Of a DNA stretch of 13,486 bases, positions 1-4,756 are shown piece after piece; positions within the stretch are counted from its first letter, which is position 1; every line of letters begins with the position of its first letter. A program made the translations under genes and the position numbers. The stretch comes from an uncultured Eubacteriales bacterium (GTDB lineage: Bacteria; Bacillota; Clostridia; Peptostreptococcales; Anaerovoracaceae), in NCBI GenBank assembly GCA_900547295.1, contig URGK01000071.1, positions 1 to 13,486 of the forward strand, given 5' to 3'. Under the pieces are notes generated by a model, which worked only from the letters and a program-made list of their open reading frames with translations, was not told the DNA's origin and did not search any database.

Positions 1-180
1 TCGCTTAGAAGTCGGAGCTTCCTGCTTCAACCACTACTGCCCGGCTGATACCTTATGGTATCGCCAGGTCTGATGCAGTGTCCACAGGCGTTGGGTTTGG
101 CCGGTTCCTGACCTACCATATATTATTTACGCTACAGAAAACCCGGATTTCAGTATTCTCAGGCCTTCACGCCTTATATT
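1..180 (-). ncRNA. putative omega-RNA (reRNA) of TnpB, overlapping the tnpB 3' end and right end
   Basis: In TnpB systems the guide RNA scaffold is encoded by the 3' end of tnpB and the following right end, with the guide copied from DNA just outside the element. Here the 126 nt after the tnpB stop are non-coding and clearly structured. On the minus strand CCTGGC-GATACC, loop ATAA, GGTATC-A-GCCGGG (plus positions 40-68) makes a 12-bp helix with one bulge. The segment ending at position 1 (minus strand ...GGAAGCTCCGACTTCTAAGCGA) resembles the start of a final hairpin near the element end. The 5' limit given is approximate, and the guide would lie left of the window. The role is family knowledge; the fold is what I see. 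Confidence 0.55.
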
Positions 181-1269
181 TATAGCAGCGTTCCGGTCGC
201 GACTGATTGTCAGACCGCAATCACATACCATTGTACGGTTTGCGAGGTTTTTCATTTCAGGGTGAAGCGCCCCGCAGGAGTGACATATCTGACTTGACGG
301 AAACCACCTGTCTATTTTAACAAGATATTTACCTCTGTCAGAAAGTTTATACTCCAGCATCTTCAGAAATAATCCGTATCCGTTATCCATAGTGGCTTTA
401 CCGTTACCAAAGCCCTTATTGGACATAGCTTTCATATCCAGACTTTCAACACATACAACATCATACTGATTGGCTATCTCAGCAGATATTTTATGCAGAT
501 TATCCAGCCTCTGATTTGATATATGTCTATGGATTTTATTCACTTTACGAAGCTGTTTAATATAGTTACCGGATTTTGTTTCACCTTTTTCAGAGCCTTT
601 CATACGTGAAAGCCTGCGCTGCTCTTTTGCAAGTTTTTTATGGCTTTCACGATAATATTTATGGTTGGTGCCTGTATTGCCATTACTGTCAACATACAGA
701 CCGTCAGAGGCATAATCAAGACCGACAGCGTTATCAGATATCGGAACAGGCGTAATATTTCTTGCAAATTCAAAAAGCACGGATACATAATATTTGCCAT
801 CGCCGTCCTGAGATACAGTTGCAGACCTGATAATCCAGTCAGCATCAGGCCGGCGATGAATTACAGCTTTAACCTTACCGATTTTAGGCAGCTTTACAGC
901 ATTACCAATAATAGCAACAGTGCCTTTCTGATTATTGGTGGTATAGGCTTTTCGGCTGTGTTTGGCAGACTTGAATTTAGGAAATCCATTCTGCCTTTTG
1001 CGGGATTTGTCGAAACAGCTTCTGAAAGCGCCCTGCAGATTTAACTGCACATTGGCAAGAGCAAGACTGTCTGCTTCCTTCAGGAACGGATATTCCTTTT
1101 TATACATGGCAGGTGTCACGGATGCAAATCTGCCGGTTTTTTTGTAGCTTTCAATCTTATCATTAAGCATAAGATTATAGACCTTGCGGCAGCATCCGAA
1201 GGTCTTTGCAAACATGGTTTTCTGTTCAGTTGTCGGATACAGTCTGTACTTAATTGCTTTGTTTGCCAT
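127..1269 (-). CDS. tnpB: TnpB, RNA-guided DNA endonuclease of IS200/IS605-type transposon
   Basis: A 380-residue protein of normal TnpB length, with an N-terminal OrfB-type domain (KYRLYPTTEQ near residue 7). The split RuvC site looks intact: D185 in AVGLDYASDG (RuvC-I), E275 in VCVESLDMK (RuvC-II) and D358 in SRDRNAA (RuvC-III). A zinc-finger insert lies between RuvC-II and III, with C329/C332 and a CxC pair C349/C351. TnpB proteins use an omega-RNA to cut DNA beside a short target-adjacent motif, which helps the transposon persist; they are ancestors of Cas12. The start ATG has AAAAGGTAGG upstream (AAGG 8 nt away). No frameshift or missing catalytic residue is seen, so it is probably active. 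Transcription likely starts from the promoter at 1421-1449 and gives a leader of about 145 nt. Confidence 0.93.
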   Translation of the reverse strand: MANKAIKYRLYPTTEQKTMFAKTFGCCRKVYNLMLNDKIESYKKTGRFASVTPAMYKKEYPFLKEADSLALANVQLNLQGAFRSCFDKSRKRQNGFPKFKSAKHSRKAYTTNNQKGTVAIIGNAVKLPKIGKVKAVIHRRPDADWIIRSATVSQDGDGKYYVSVLFEFARNITPVPISDNAVGLDYASDGLYVDSNGNTGTNHKYYRESHKKLAKEQRRLSRMKGSEKGETKSGNYIKQLRKVNKIHRHISNQRLDNLHKISAEIANQYDVVCVESLDMKAMSNKGFGNGKATMDNGYGLFLKMLEYKLSDRGKYLVKIDRWFPSSQICHSCGALHPEMKNLANRTMVCDCGLTISRDRNAAINIRREGLRILKSGFSVA

Positions 1270-1277
1270 CTTGCCTA

Positions 1278-1412
1278 CCTTTTGTAATCAGATTATATGG
1301 GGTTGAGTTCAAAAGGTTTTTTACATAATCCCGGAGTACAATATACAGCAGATATCGGACCGATATTATACTGTATATTAGTTCGATATGACTTGCGATA
1401 TTTCTTTTGAAC
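1278..1412 (-). promoter_or_regulatory. structured tnpB 5' leader with alternative pairings that could mask the ribosome binding site
   Basis: On the minus strand the leader begins with GTTCAAAAG (1412-1404), which pairs over 9 bp with CTTTTGAAC (1315-1307). Between them lies a long hairpin (1379-1340): AATATACAG and CTGTATATT outside, ATATCG and CGATAT inside, loop GTC. The CCTTTTG segment at 1316-1310 is also a perfect complement of CAAAAGG at 1284-1278, which contains the tnpB Shine-Dalgarno sequence. The 9-bp and 7-bp helices share bases, so they exclude each other. This is the layout of an RNA switch acting on translation. The pairings are read directly; the regulatory role is inference. 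RBS sequestration is established for IS200 tnpA, which makes it plausible here. Confidence 0.5.
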
Positions 1413-1420
1413 CTGCTATC

Positions 1421-1449
1421 GTTATATTACTATGCAATACAAGGGTCAA
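1421..1449 (-). promoter_or_regulatory. sigma-A-type promoter of tnpB
   Basis: The minus strand reads TTGACC (1449-1444), 17 nt, then TATAAC (1426-1421). Five of six bases match the consensus in each box. The expected start point, near 1413-1414, falls exactly where the structured leader begins. Confidence 0.7.
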
Positions 1450-1453
1450 GAAG

Positions 1454-1515
1454 CGCCGTGTTTATCGCAATTCATCCCACTACCTGTAGAGGAGGGGGAT
1501 TTCCTGCTCACGGCG
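1454..1515 (-). repeat. left-end hairpin region of the tnpB element
   Basis: CGCCGTG (1454-1460) and CACGGCG (1509-1515) are inverted copies enclosing an imperfect hairpin at 1474-1500 (ATCCC...GGGAT outside, CTAC/GTAG at the tip). Subterminal imperfect palindromes of this kind are the sites recognised by Y1 TnpA transposases at IS200/IS605 ends. The tnpB promoter -35 box begins only 5 bp away, so end recognition and transcription may interfere. Confidence 0.65.
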
Positions 1516-1543
1516 TGTTAAATACCTTAATCAATGTACTTTA

Positions 1544-2494
1544 CTATAACTTCTCTATTTCCTCTACTGATAAACCTGTCAGCTCTGATATCTCAGCAAT
1601 GGAATAATCTTTATCCTTCATGATCCTGGCCATCTCAATCTTCTCTGCAACTCTGCCGGAAGCTTCGCCCTCTGCAATGCCTTCGGTTCTGCCTTGTTCA
1701 ATACCTTCCTCTCTTGCCTGATATATCTCGCTGGCACGGGTATGCTCTGCCAGCTCTCTTGACCGCTTTTCAACCCAAGCCCTTTCATCAAGGGTAACAT
1801 CTCTGAATATATTCTCTGCCATATCTATAAGCCCCTCTCCATATTCAAGGAGTTCACTGGTATACCCTGCCTTATCCTCATTTCCGGCATATTTAAGATA
1901 TGCCGCAACAAGCTCCAAAGGACTAAGCTCAGACACAGGCTTTGTTTCGTCTACAAAGCCCAGCTGTATGCAGTGAAATTCAAGTCTGTCCGTCATAGGC
2001 ACACCGGTTTCTCTCTCCCTGATATCAAATACACAATGCAGTTTATCAGCGGCCATATAAGGCCTGCCGTCTGCTATTGTTACAACTATGCTTTTCTCCA
2101 TCTTACCATAGTCTTCACCGCGCTTCGATGATTTTTCCAGCAGCGCATTGGCATAGCGAAGCGCTCTGTTGGAGTACTCCTTGAATTTACCTGACTGCGC
2201 TTCGATATCAAGTATGAGGCCGTTCTGGGTTTCCGCCATGATGTCCATTATAGATCCCTTGCTCTCATCACTTTGACCTATGATTATAGGGTTAAGTATT
2301 CTGATACGGGTTATAGGATCATCTTTTCTGTCAAGTATTGTATTGAGAAGCAATATCAGCGCCTGTTTTGATCTGTCATTATCCTGCCCGAATACTGCCT
2401 TAAATACATAGTCGTCAGTAAAACTAAAGTATTTTCTTCTTGTTGTTGTAAACTGTTCTGCAATATATGCTTTTATATCCTTTGCTATACTCAT
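1544..2494 (-). CDS. Rpn family recombination-promoting nuclease / PD-(D/E)XK transposase-like protein
   Basis: About 316 residues from the ATG at 2494. The PD-(D/E)XK core is visible as D84 in SIMDIMAE and the ILDIEAQ strand (D96, E98, Q100), the pattern seen in Rpn/YhgA-like proteins. The N-terminal KYFSFTDDYVFKAVFG segment (from about residue 21) is also typical. The C-terminus has repeated EGIxxGR/EGIAEGEA charged helices and ends in YSIAEISELTGLSVEEIEKL, the helix-turn-helix-like tail common in this family. Members are DNA endonucleases reported to promote RecA-independent recombination and are found in many variable copies; some are now thought to act in phage defence. A longer in-frame start (TTG at 2536) exists but has no ribosome binding site. 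It lies co-directional with and just upstream of the tnpB element. Confidence 0.82.
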   Translation of the reverse strand: MSIAKDIKAYIAEQFTTTRRKYFSFTDDYVFKAVFGQDNDRSKQALILLLNTILDRKDDPITRIRILNPIIIGQSDESKGSIMDIMAETQNGLILDIEAQSGKFKEYSNRALRYANALLEKSSKRGEDYGKMEKSIVVTIADGRPYMAADKLHCVFDIRERETGVPMTDRLEFHCIQLGFVDETKPVSELSPLELVAAYLKYAGNEDKAGYTSELLEYGEGLIDMAENIFRDVTLDERAWVEKRSRELAEHTRASEIYQAREEGIEQGRTEGIAEGEASGRVAEKIEMARIMKDKDYSIAEISELTGLSVEEIEKL

Positions 2495-2563
2495 TATCCT
2501 GTTCTCTCTAATTCCTTGATAAATGTATTTATTCAATAATTTGGTTTCATAACCTGTATCAAT

Positions 2564-2592
2564 ATATTACCAGCAGAAACATAGTATGTCAA
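2564..2592 (-). promoter_or_regulatory. sigma-A-type promoter of the Rpn-like gene
   Basis: On the minus strand a perfect TTGACA (2592-2587) is followed after 17 nt by TAATAT (2569-2564, 4 of 6 matches). It lies about 70 nt upstream of the chosen ATG. The rest of the 2537-2697 gap is AT-rich, with one short hairpin (TTACTG 2636-2641 / CAGTAA 2650-2655) of unknown role. Confidence 0.6.
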
Positions 2593-2697
2593 TATATATT
2601 TACTATTTTTGGCACTATTATTTCATTTTACCAATTTACTGTAAAAATGCAGTAATTCTGCCTCTTTTTCACGTTTTTTCTCAAACAAAAAATCAAT

Positions 2698-2720
2698 AAA
2701 AAAGCAGCCCTGAAGCTGCT
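2698..2720 (-). terminator. distal half of the ruv operon terminator, displaced about 2 kb by the ISL3 insertion
   Basis: On the minus strand AGCAGC, loop TTCAGG, GCTGCT is followed directly by a T run (complement of A 2698-2703). Joining this to the sequence at 4744 onward restores AAAGCAGC...GCTGCTTT, a 8-bp stem just downstream of ruvB. The target duplication rebuilt 6 bp of the stem here, next to its T run, while the copy next to ruvB lost its second arm. Confidence 0.75.
2713..2720. repeat. target site duplication AAGCTGCT (left copy)
   Basis: An exact 8-bp match to 4744-4751, directly flanking the ISL3 ends. Eight base pairs is the usual duplication length for this family. Confidence 0.88.
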
Positions 2721-2743
2721 GCGTAACCAAACTTAATCGGGGT
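2721..2743. repeat. left terminal inverted repeat of the ISL3 element
   Basis: Starts GCGTAACCAAAC and ends TAATCGGGGT. It matches the reverse complement of 4721-4743 at 22 of 23 positions; the outer bases are GCG here and GGG at the other end. Confidence 0.93.
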
Positions 2744-2801
2744 CACATATTTTCGGGGGCTATTTCGGGGTTTTCCATATATTAGTATCCTTGTTCGGGG
2801 T
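2737..2801. repeat. subterminal TCGGGG repeats at the left end of the IS
   Basis: TCGGGG occurs four times (2737, 2753, 2765 and 2795), the first inside the inverted repeat. Inverted counterparts (CCCCGA) occur at the right end, so these are candidate extra transposase-binding sites. Their function is inferred. Confidence 0.6.
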
Positions 2802-2815
2802 CTTCAAAAAATTTT

Positions 2816-2850
2816 AAAGGCAATATCGTCATCTTCGGTATTGCCTTTTT
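2816..2850 (+). terminator. intrinsic terminator upstream of the transposase gene, inside the IS
   Basis: AAAGGCAATA (2816-2825) pairs over 10 bp with TATTGCCTTT (2839-2848), with a 13-nt loop and a T run at 2846-2850. Placed before the transposase, it would stop transcripts entering from outside, a known way insertion sequences limit their own expression. Confidence 0.7.
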
Positions 2851-2869
2851 ATGTCCACTTTTCTATCAT
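2841..2869 (+). promoter_or_regulatory. candidate transposase promoter overlapping the terminator arm
   Basis: TTGCCT (2841-2846), 17 nt, TATCAT (2864-2869). The -35 box is also the 3' arm of the terminator hairpin, so outside transcripts stop where the element's own transcription begins. The -35 box is only a moderate match (4 of 6). Confidence 0.45.
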
Positions 2870-2901
2870 ATTTCTGCCGGAAAATGTAGAAAGGAACAAC
2901 T

Positions 2902-4383
2902 ATGTTATATGATGATTTTATCACACAGCTTCTTAATATGGAAGATTCTCTTGTCAAAGTAGACAATATCGAAACAGACCTGACTGAAAAAGTAAAGTAT
3001 GTCCACATATCTACAAAGCCTGTTCCTGCATTCTGTGAAAAATGCGGCTCAAGAATGCATTCTAAAGGACATGATATCCGAAAACCCGTCCACTCTATGC
3101 TTCAGGATGGTTTCAAACTTGTCCTCGTATACAAACAGCGCCGCTGGAAATGCACCAATCCCGACTGTGCTTTCTCATGTTATGAAAAAATCAGTTTCCT
3201 TAAAAAGAACCGCAGATGCACAGACCTTGTCGATATGATGATTGTAGACAGTTTTAGAGATATCCGCCTTACAGCAAGCCAGATCGCTCAGAAATTCCAT
3301 GTTTCTGATACTGCTGCAATATACACATTTATGCGATATGTGGATATGAAAAGGCTTCCTCTTACAAAGGCCATATGTATAGATGAAGTCCACATAGGCT
3401 CTCAGGACTGTCGATATGCTGTAATCATTCAGGATTTCATTACCGGGGAGCCCATCGATATGAAACAAAGCAGAAAGGATTCTGTAATGCAGCCATACCT
3501 GCTGTCAATACCTAAAAAAGAACGTCTTAAAGTGGAATTTCTTGTTTCTGATATGTTCAATGCTTACATCTCCTATGCAGGCAAATACTTTCCAAATGCG
3601 GTTTCCGTCGTGGATTCTTTTCATGTCGTTCAGATGATCAACAGCAAACTGAAAACATATATGATATCAAAGGAAAAGGAATTCAAGGCAAGGGATAAAG
3701 AACGTGAGCGGGTACTTCAGCTGGAAAAAGGCAATCCCGGACTTCATCTGCCTATGTCGGATGAAGTATATCTTTATGGAAGGTGCAGGTGGGTAATTCT
3801 CAAGAACCGTGATACTCTTACCTGTCAGATTCCACATAAACCGGACAGACATTTCCGCTATTTCATGGATATATATGATTATGAAGAAAAGTTCAGAAAA
3901 ACAGATCCTCAGCTTATGCTGATGCGTGACCTCAAAGAAGAATATATACAGTTCAACTCACGCAATTCCGGAAACAGAGATAATGCAGAAAAAGAACTTC
4001 CTCTTCTGATAGACAAATACCTTTCTTCAGGTGTCGATGAATTTGCTGATATTGCACGTTCATTAAAGAAATATTATGAACCGATACTTAATTCATTCAT
4101 CACTCTTGAACGTACCGGCTCCAAAGGTCCATACCACAGCAGACTTTCAAATGGTCCTATGGAAGGATTGAACAGGAAGCCGAAAGACATGAAACGTATT
4201 TGCAGAGGATTTGACAATTTTGAGCATTTAAGAAACAGGTTCCTTTTTGCTGAAAGAAAAAACGCTCCTGTACTTGCCTCTCCACGCAGCATTTCCCAAG
4301 TCAGAGATGACTCGTTTACCGGAGCAAAAAGAGGAAGCTATACAAAATCGAAAAACACTCTGTTTAAAGATTCTGAGCCATAG
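2902..4383 (+). CDS. ISL3-family DDE transposase
   Basis: A 493-residue transposase, somewhat longer than the usual 400-450 of the family. The N-terminal zinc ribbon has C45/C48 (FCEKCGS) and C84/C89 (KCTNPDC). A helix-turn-helix-like segment follows near residues 123-150 (LTASQIAQKFHVSDTAAIYTF). The RNase H-fold catalytic acids are D161 in CIDEVHIG, D217 in LVSDMFNAY and E421 in SNGPMEGLNRKPKDMKR. The family hallmark VDSFHVVQ lies at 237-244. A polar tail of about 40 residues with no recognised domain ends the protein. The ATG is preceded by AAAGGA at good spacing. It would cut and join the element ends by recognising the terminal repeats. Confidence 0.93.
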   Translation: MLYDDFITQLLNMEDSLVKVDNIETDLTEKVKYVHISTKPVPAFCEKCGSRMHSKGHDIRKPVHSMLQDGFKLVLVYKQRRWKCTNPDCAFSCYEKISFLKKNRRCTDLVDMMIVDSFRDIRLTASQIAQKFHVSDTAAIYTFMRYVDMKRLPLTKAICIDEVHIGSQDCRYAVIIQDFITGEPIDMKQSRKDSVMQPYLLSIPKKERLKVEFLVSDMFNAYISYAGKYFPNAVSVVDSFHVVQMINSKLKTYMISKEKEFKARDKERERVLQLEKGNPGLHLPMSDEVYLYGRCRWVILKNRDTLTCQIPHKPDRHFRYFMDIYDYEEKFRKTDPQLMLMRDLKEEYIQFNSRNSGNRDNAEKELPLLIDKYLSSGVDEFADIARSLKKYYEPILNSFITLERTGSKGPYHSRLSNGPMEGLNRKPKDMKRICRGFDNFEHLRNRFLFAERKNAPVLASPRSISQVRDDSFTGAKRGSYTKSKNTLFKDSEP

Positions 4384-4393
4384 GCTTAAATCA

Positions 4394-4413
4394 AGCCACC
4401 ACCGAAGGTGGCT
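4394..4413 (+). other. perfect hairpin just after the transposase stop codon
   Basis: AGCCACC (4394-4400), loop ACCGAA, GGTGGCT (4407-4413). No T run follows, so it is not a standard terminator. GGCTT (4383-4387), which shares its first G with the stop codon, could compete by pairing with AAGCC (4393-4397). It directly precedes the larger folded segment. Confidence 0.6.
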
Positions 4414-4414
4414 G

Positions 4415-4547
4415 TGCCATTGACGGTGAATTTAATGAAGAGTTACAATATCTGATATTCTGATGGGAAGTTCCCGCATATCTGTTTACGAGTTCTTCAC
4501 CATCGGCATTATGCTTCAAAACTCTTCATAAAGAGCTGTCAATGGTG
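4415..4547 (+). ncRNA. unrecognised branched structured RNA candidate inside the ISL3 element
   Basis: The segment closes on itself by a long interrupted helix. 4415-4427 pairs with 4535-4547 (13 pairs, core CCATTGAC/GTCAATGG, four G-U). Then TTT 4431-4433 pairs with AAA 4530-4532, and ATGAAGAGTT (4435-4444) with AACTCTTCAT (4520-4529). Inside are a hairpin AATAT-CTG-ATATT (4447-4459) and an 11-bp arm with one bulged A (CTGATGGGAAG 4460-4470 with CTTC-A-CCATCGG 4495-4506). I found no open reading frame that explains it. A terminator follows at 4586. I do not recognise a known RNA family. It could be a trans-acting RNA of the element, a 3' UTR control structure, or a DNA cruciform. Confidence 0.5.
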
Positions 4548-4585
4548 GCGAACCCAGTTAATTATTTTAAATCTTTTCCGGCAAA

Positions 4586-4623
4586 AAGAGGTGACAAATC
4601 GCTGCCACCTCTTGCATTTTTTT
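4586..4623. terminator. bidirectional intrinsic terminator inside the right end of the IS
   Basis: AAGAGGTG (4586-4593) pairs with CACCTCTT (4606-4613), loop 12 nt. On the plus strand it is followed by GCA and seven T's. On the minus strand a run of T's follows at once (complement of A 4583-4587), so it could also stop ruvCAB transcripts entering the IS and partly replace the split terminator. GCCACC at 4604-4609 in its arm is also complementary to GGTGGC at 4407-4412 and 4544-4549. Confidence 0.7.
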
Positions 4624-4633
4624 AATTGTCAGC

Positions 4634-4737
4634 CCCCGAAGTCAGACCCCCAATCAAGTTTGGAATTTCTGTACATACCCCGAAGTCAGACCCCTAATTA
4701 AGTTTGGAGTTTTTGCTCAAACCCCGATTAAGTTTGG
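4634..4737. repeat. three IR-like copies in the right end of the IS, two within a 35-bp direct repeat
   Basis: A 35-bp unit starting CCCCGAAGTCAGACCCC occurs at 4634-4668 and 4678-4712 (44-bp period, three mismatches). Each contains an inner copy of the terminal repeat: ACCCCCAATCAAGTTTGG (4646-4663) and ACCCCTAATTAAGTTTGG (4690-4707), compared with ACCCCGATTAAGTTTGG at the true end (4721-4737). Confidence 0.85.
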
Positions 4738-4743
4738 TTACCC
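4721..4743. repeat. right terminal inverted repeat of the ISL3 element
   Basis: The reverse complement matches 2721-2743 at 22 of 23 positions. It is followed immediately by the right copy of the target duplication. Confidence 0.93.
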
Positions 4744-4751
4744 AAGCTGCT
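4744..4751. repeat. target site duplication AAGCTGCT (right copy)
   Basis: Identical to 2713-2720. It lies 5 bp from the ruvB stop codon and represents one arm and part of the loop of the original ruv terminator. Confidence 0.88.
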
Positions 4752-4756
4752 TTAGT

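Larger units (their letters stand above)
1..1531 (-). mobile_element. IS200/IS605-type element carrying only tnpB (IS1341-like), left part cut by window edge
   Basis: The unit consists of a tnpB gene on the minus strand, a structured right-end/omega-RNA segment downstream of it (1-126) and a left end with an imperfect terminal hairpin upstream (about 1454-1515). No Y1 tyrosine transposase gene (tnpA) is present between the left end and the next gene, so movement would need a TnpA supplied elsewhere. Both ends share a short AGCAGGAA motif on the minus strand. The outer left boundary is inferred to lie just beyond 1515; a TTTAA at about 1518-1522 (minus strand) could be the target-adjacent motif, but this is a guess. 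The right boundary lies near or beyond position 1. This type of transposon makes no target duplication, so none is expected. Confidence 0.8.
2721..4743 (+). mobile_element. complete ISL3-family insertion sequence, 2023 bp
   Basis: The element is bounded by 23-bp inverted repeats with a single mismatch at the second base (2721-2743 and 4721-4743), flanked by the 8-bp duplication AAGCTGCT. It carries one intact transposase gene (2902-4383). Its non-coding ends are long, 181 bp on the left and 360 bp on the right, and contain repeated IR-like motifs, terminators facing inward and outward, and a folded RNA-like segment. The near-perfect repeats, exact duplication and open gene suggest a recent, possibly still mobile insertion. 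It entered the loop and stem of the ruvCAB terminator. Confidence 0.93.

Noticed and set aside
2495..2536. Longer N-terminus of the Rpn-like protein from TTG 2536
   Set aside because: There is no ribosome binding site before the TTG and the added residues match nothing typical; ATG 2494 gives the usual family start.
4415..4547. A small nested MITE as explanation for the long inverted repeat in the ISL3 3' region
   Set aside because: No target duplication flanks the helix ends, and the arms are interrupted and enclose further arms, unlike a simple terminal-repeat element. It remains possible but is less likely than a folded RNA.
4415..4620. IS110-type bridge RNA or HEARO-like RNA
   Set aside because: The transposase is a clear ISL3 DDE enzyme with a zinc ribbon, not an IS110 DEDD recombinase, and no HNH gene is present. 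The similarity is only that a structured RNA lies in a transposon.
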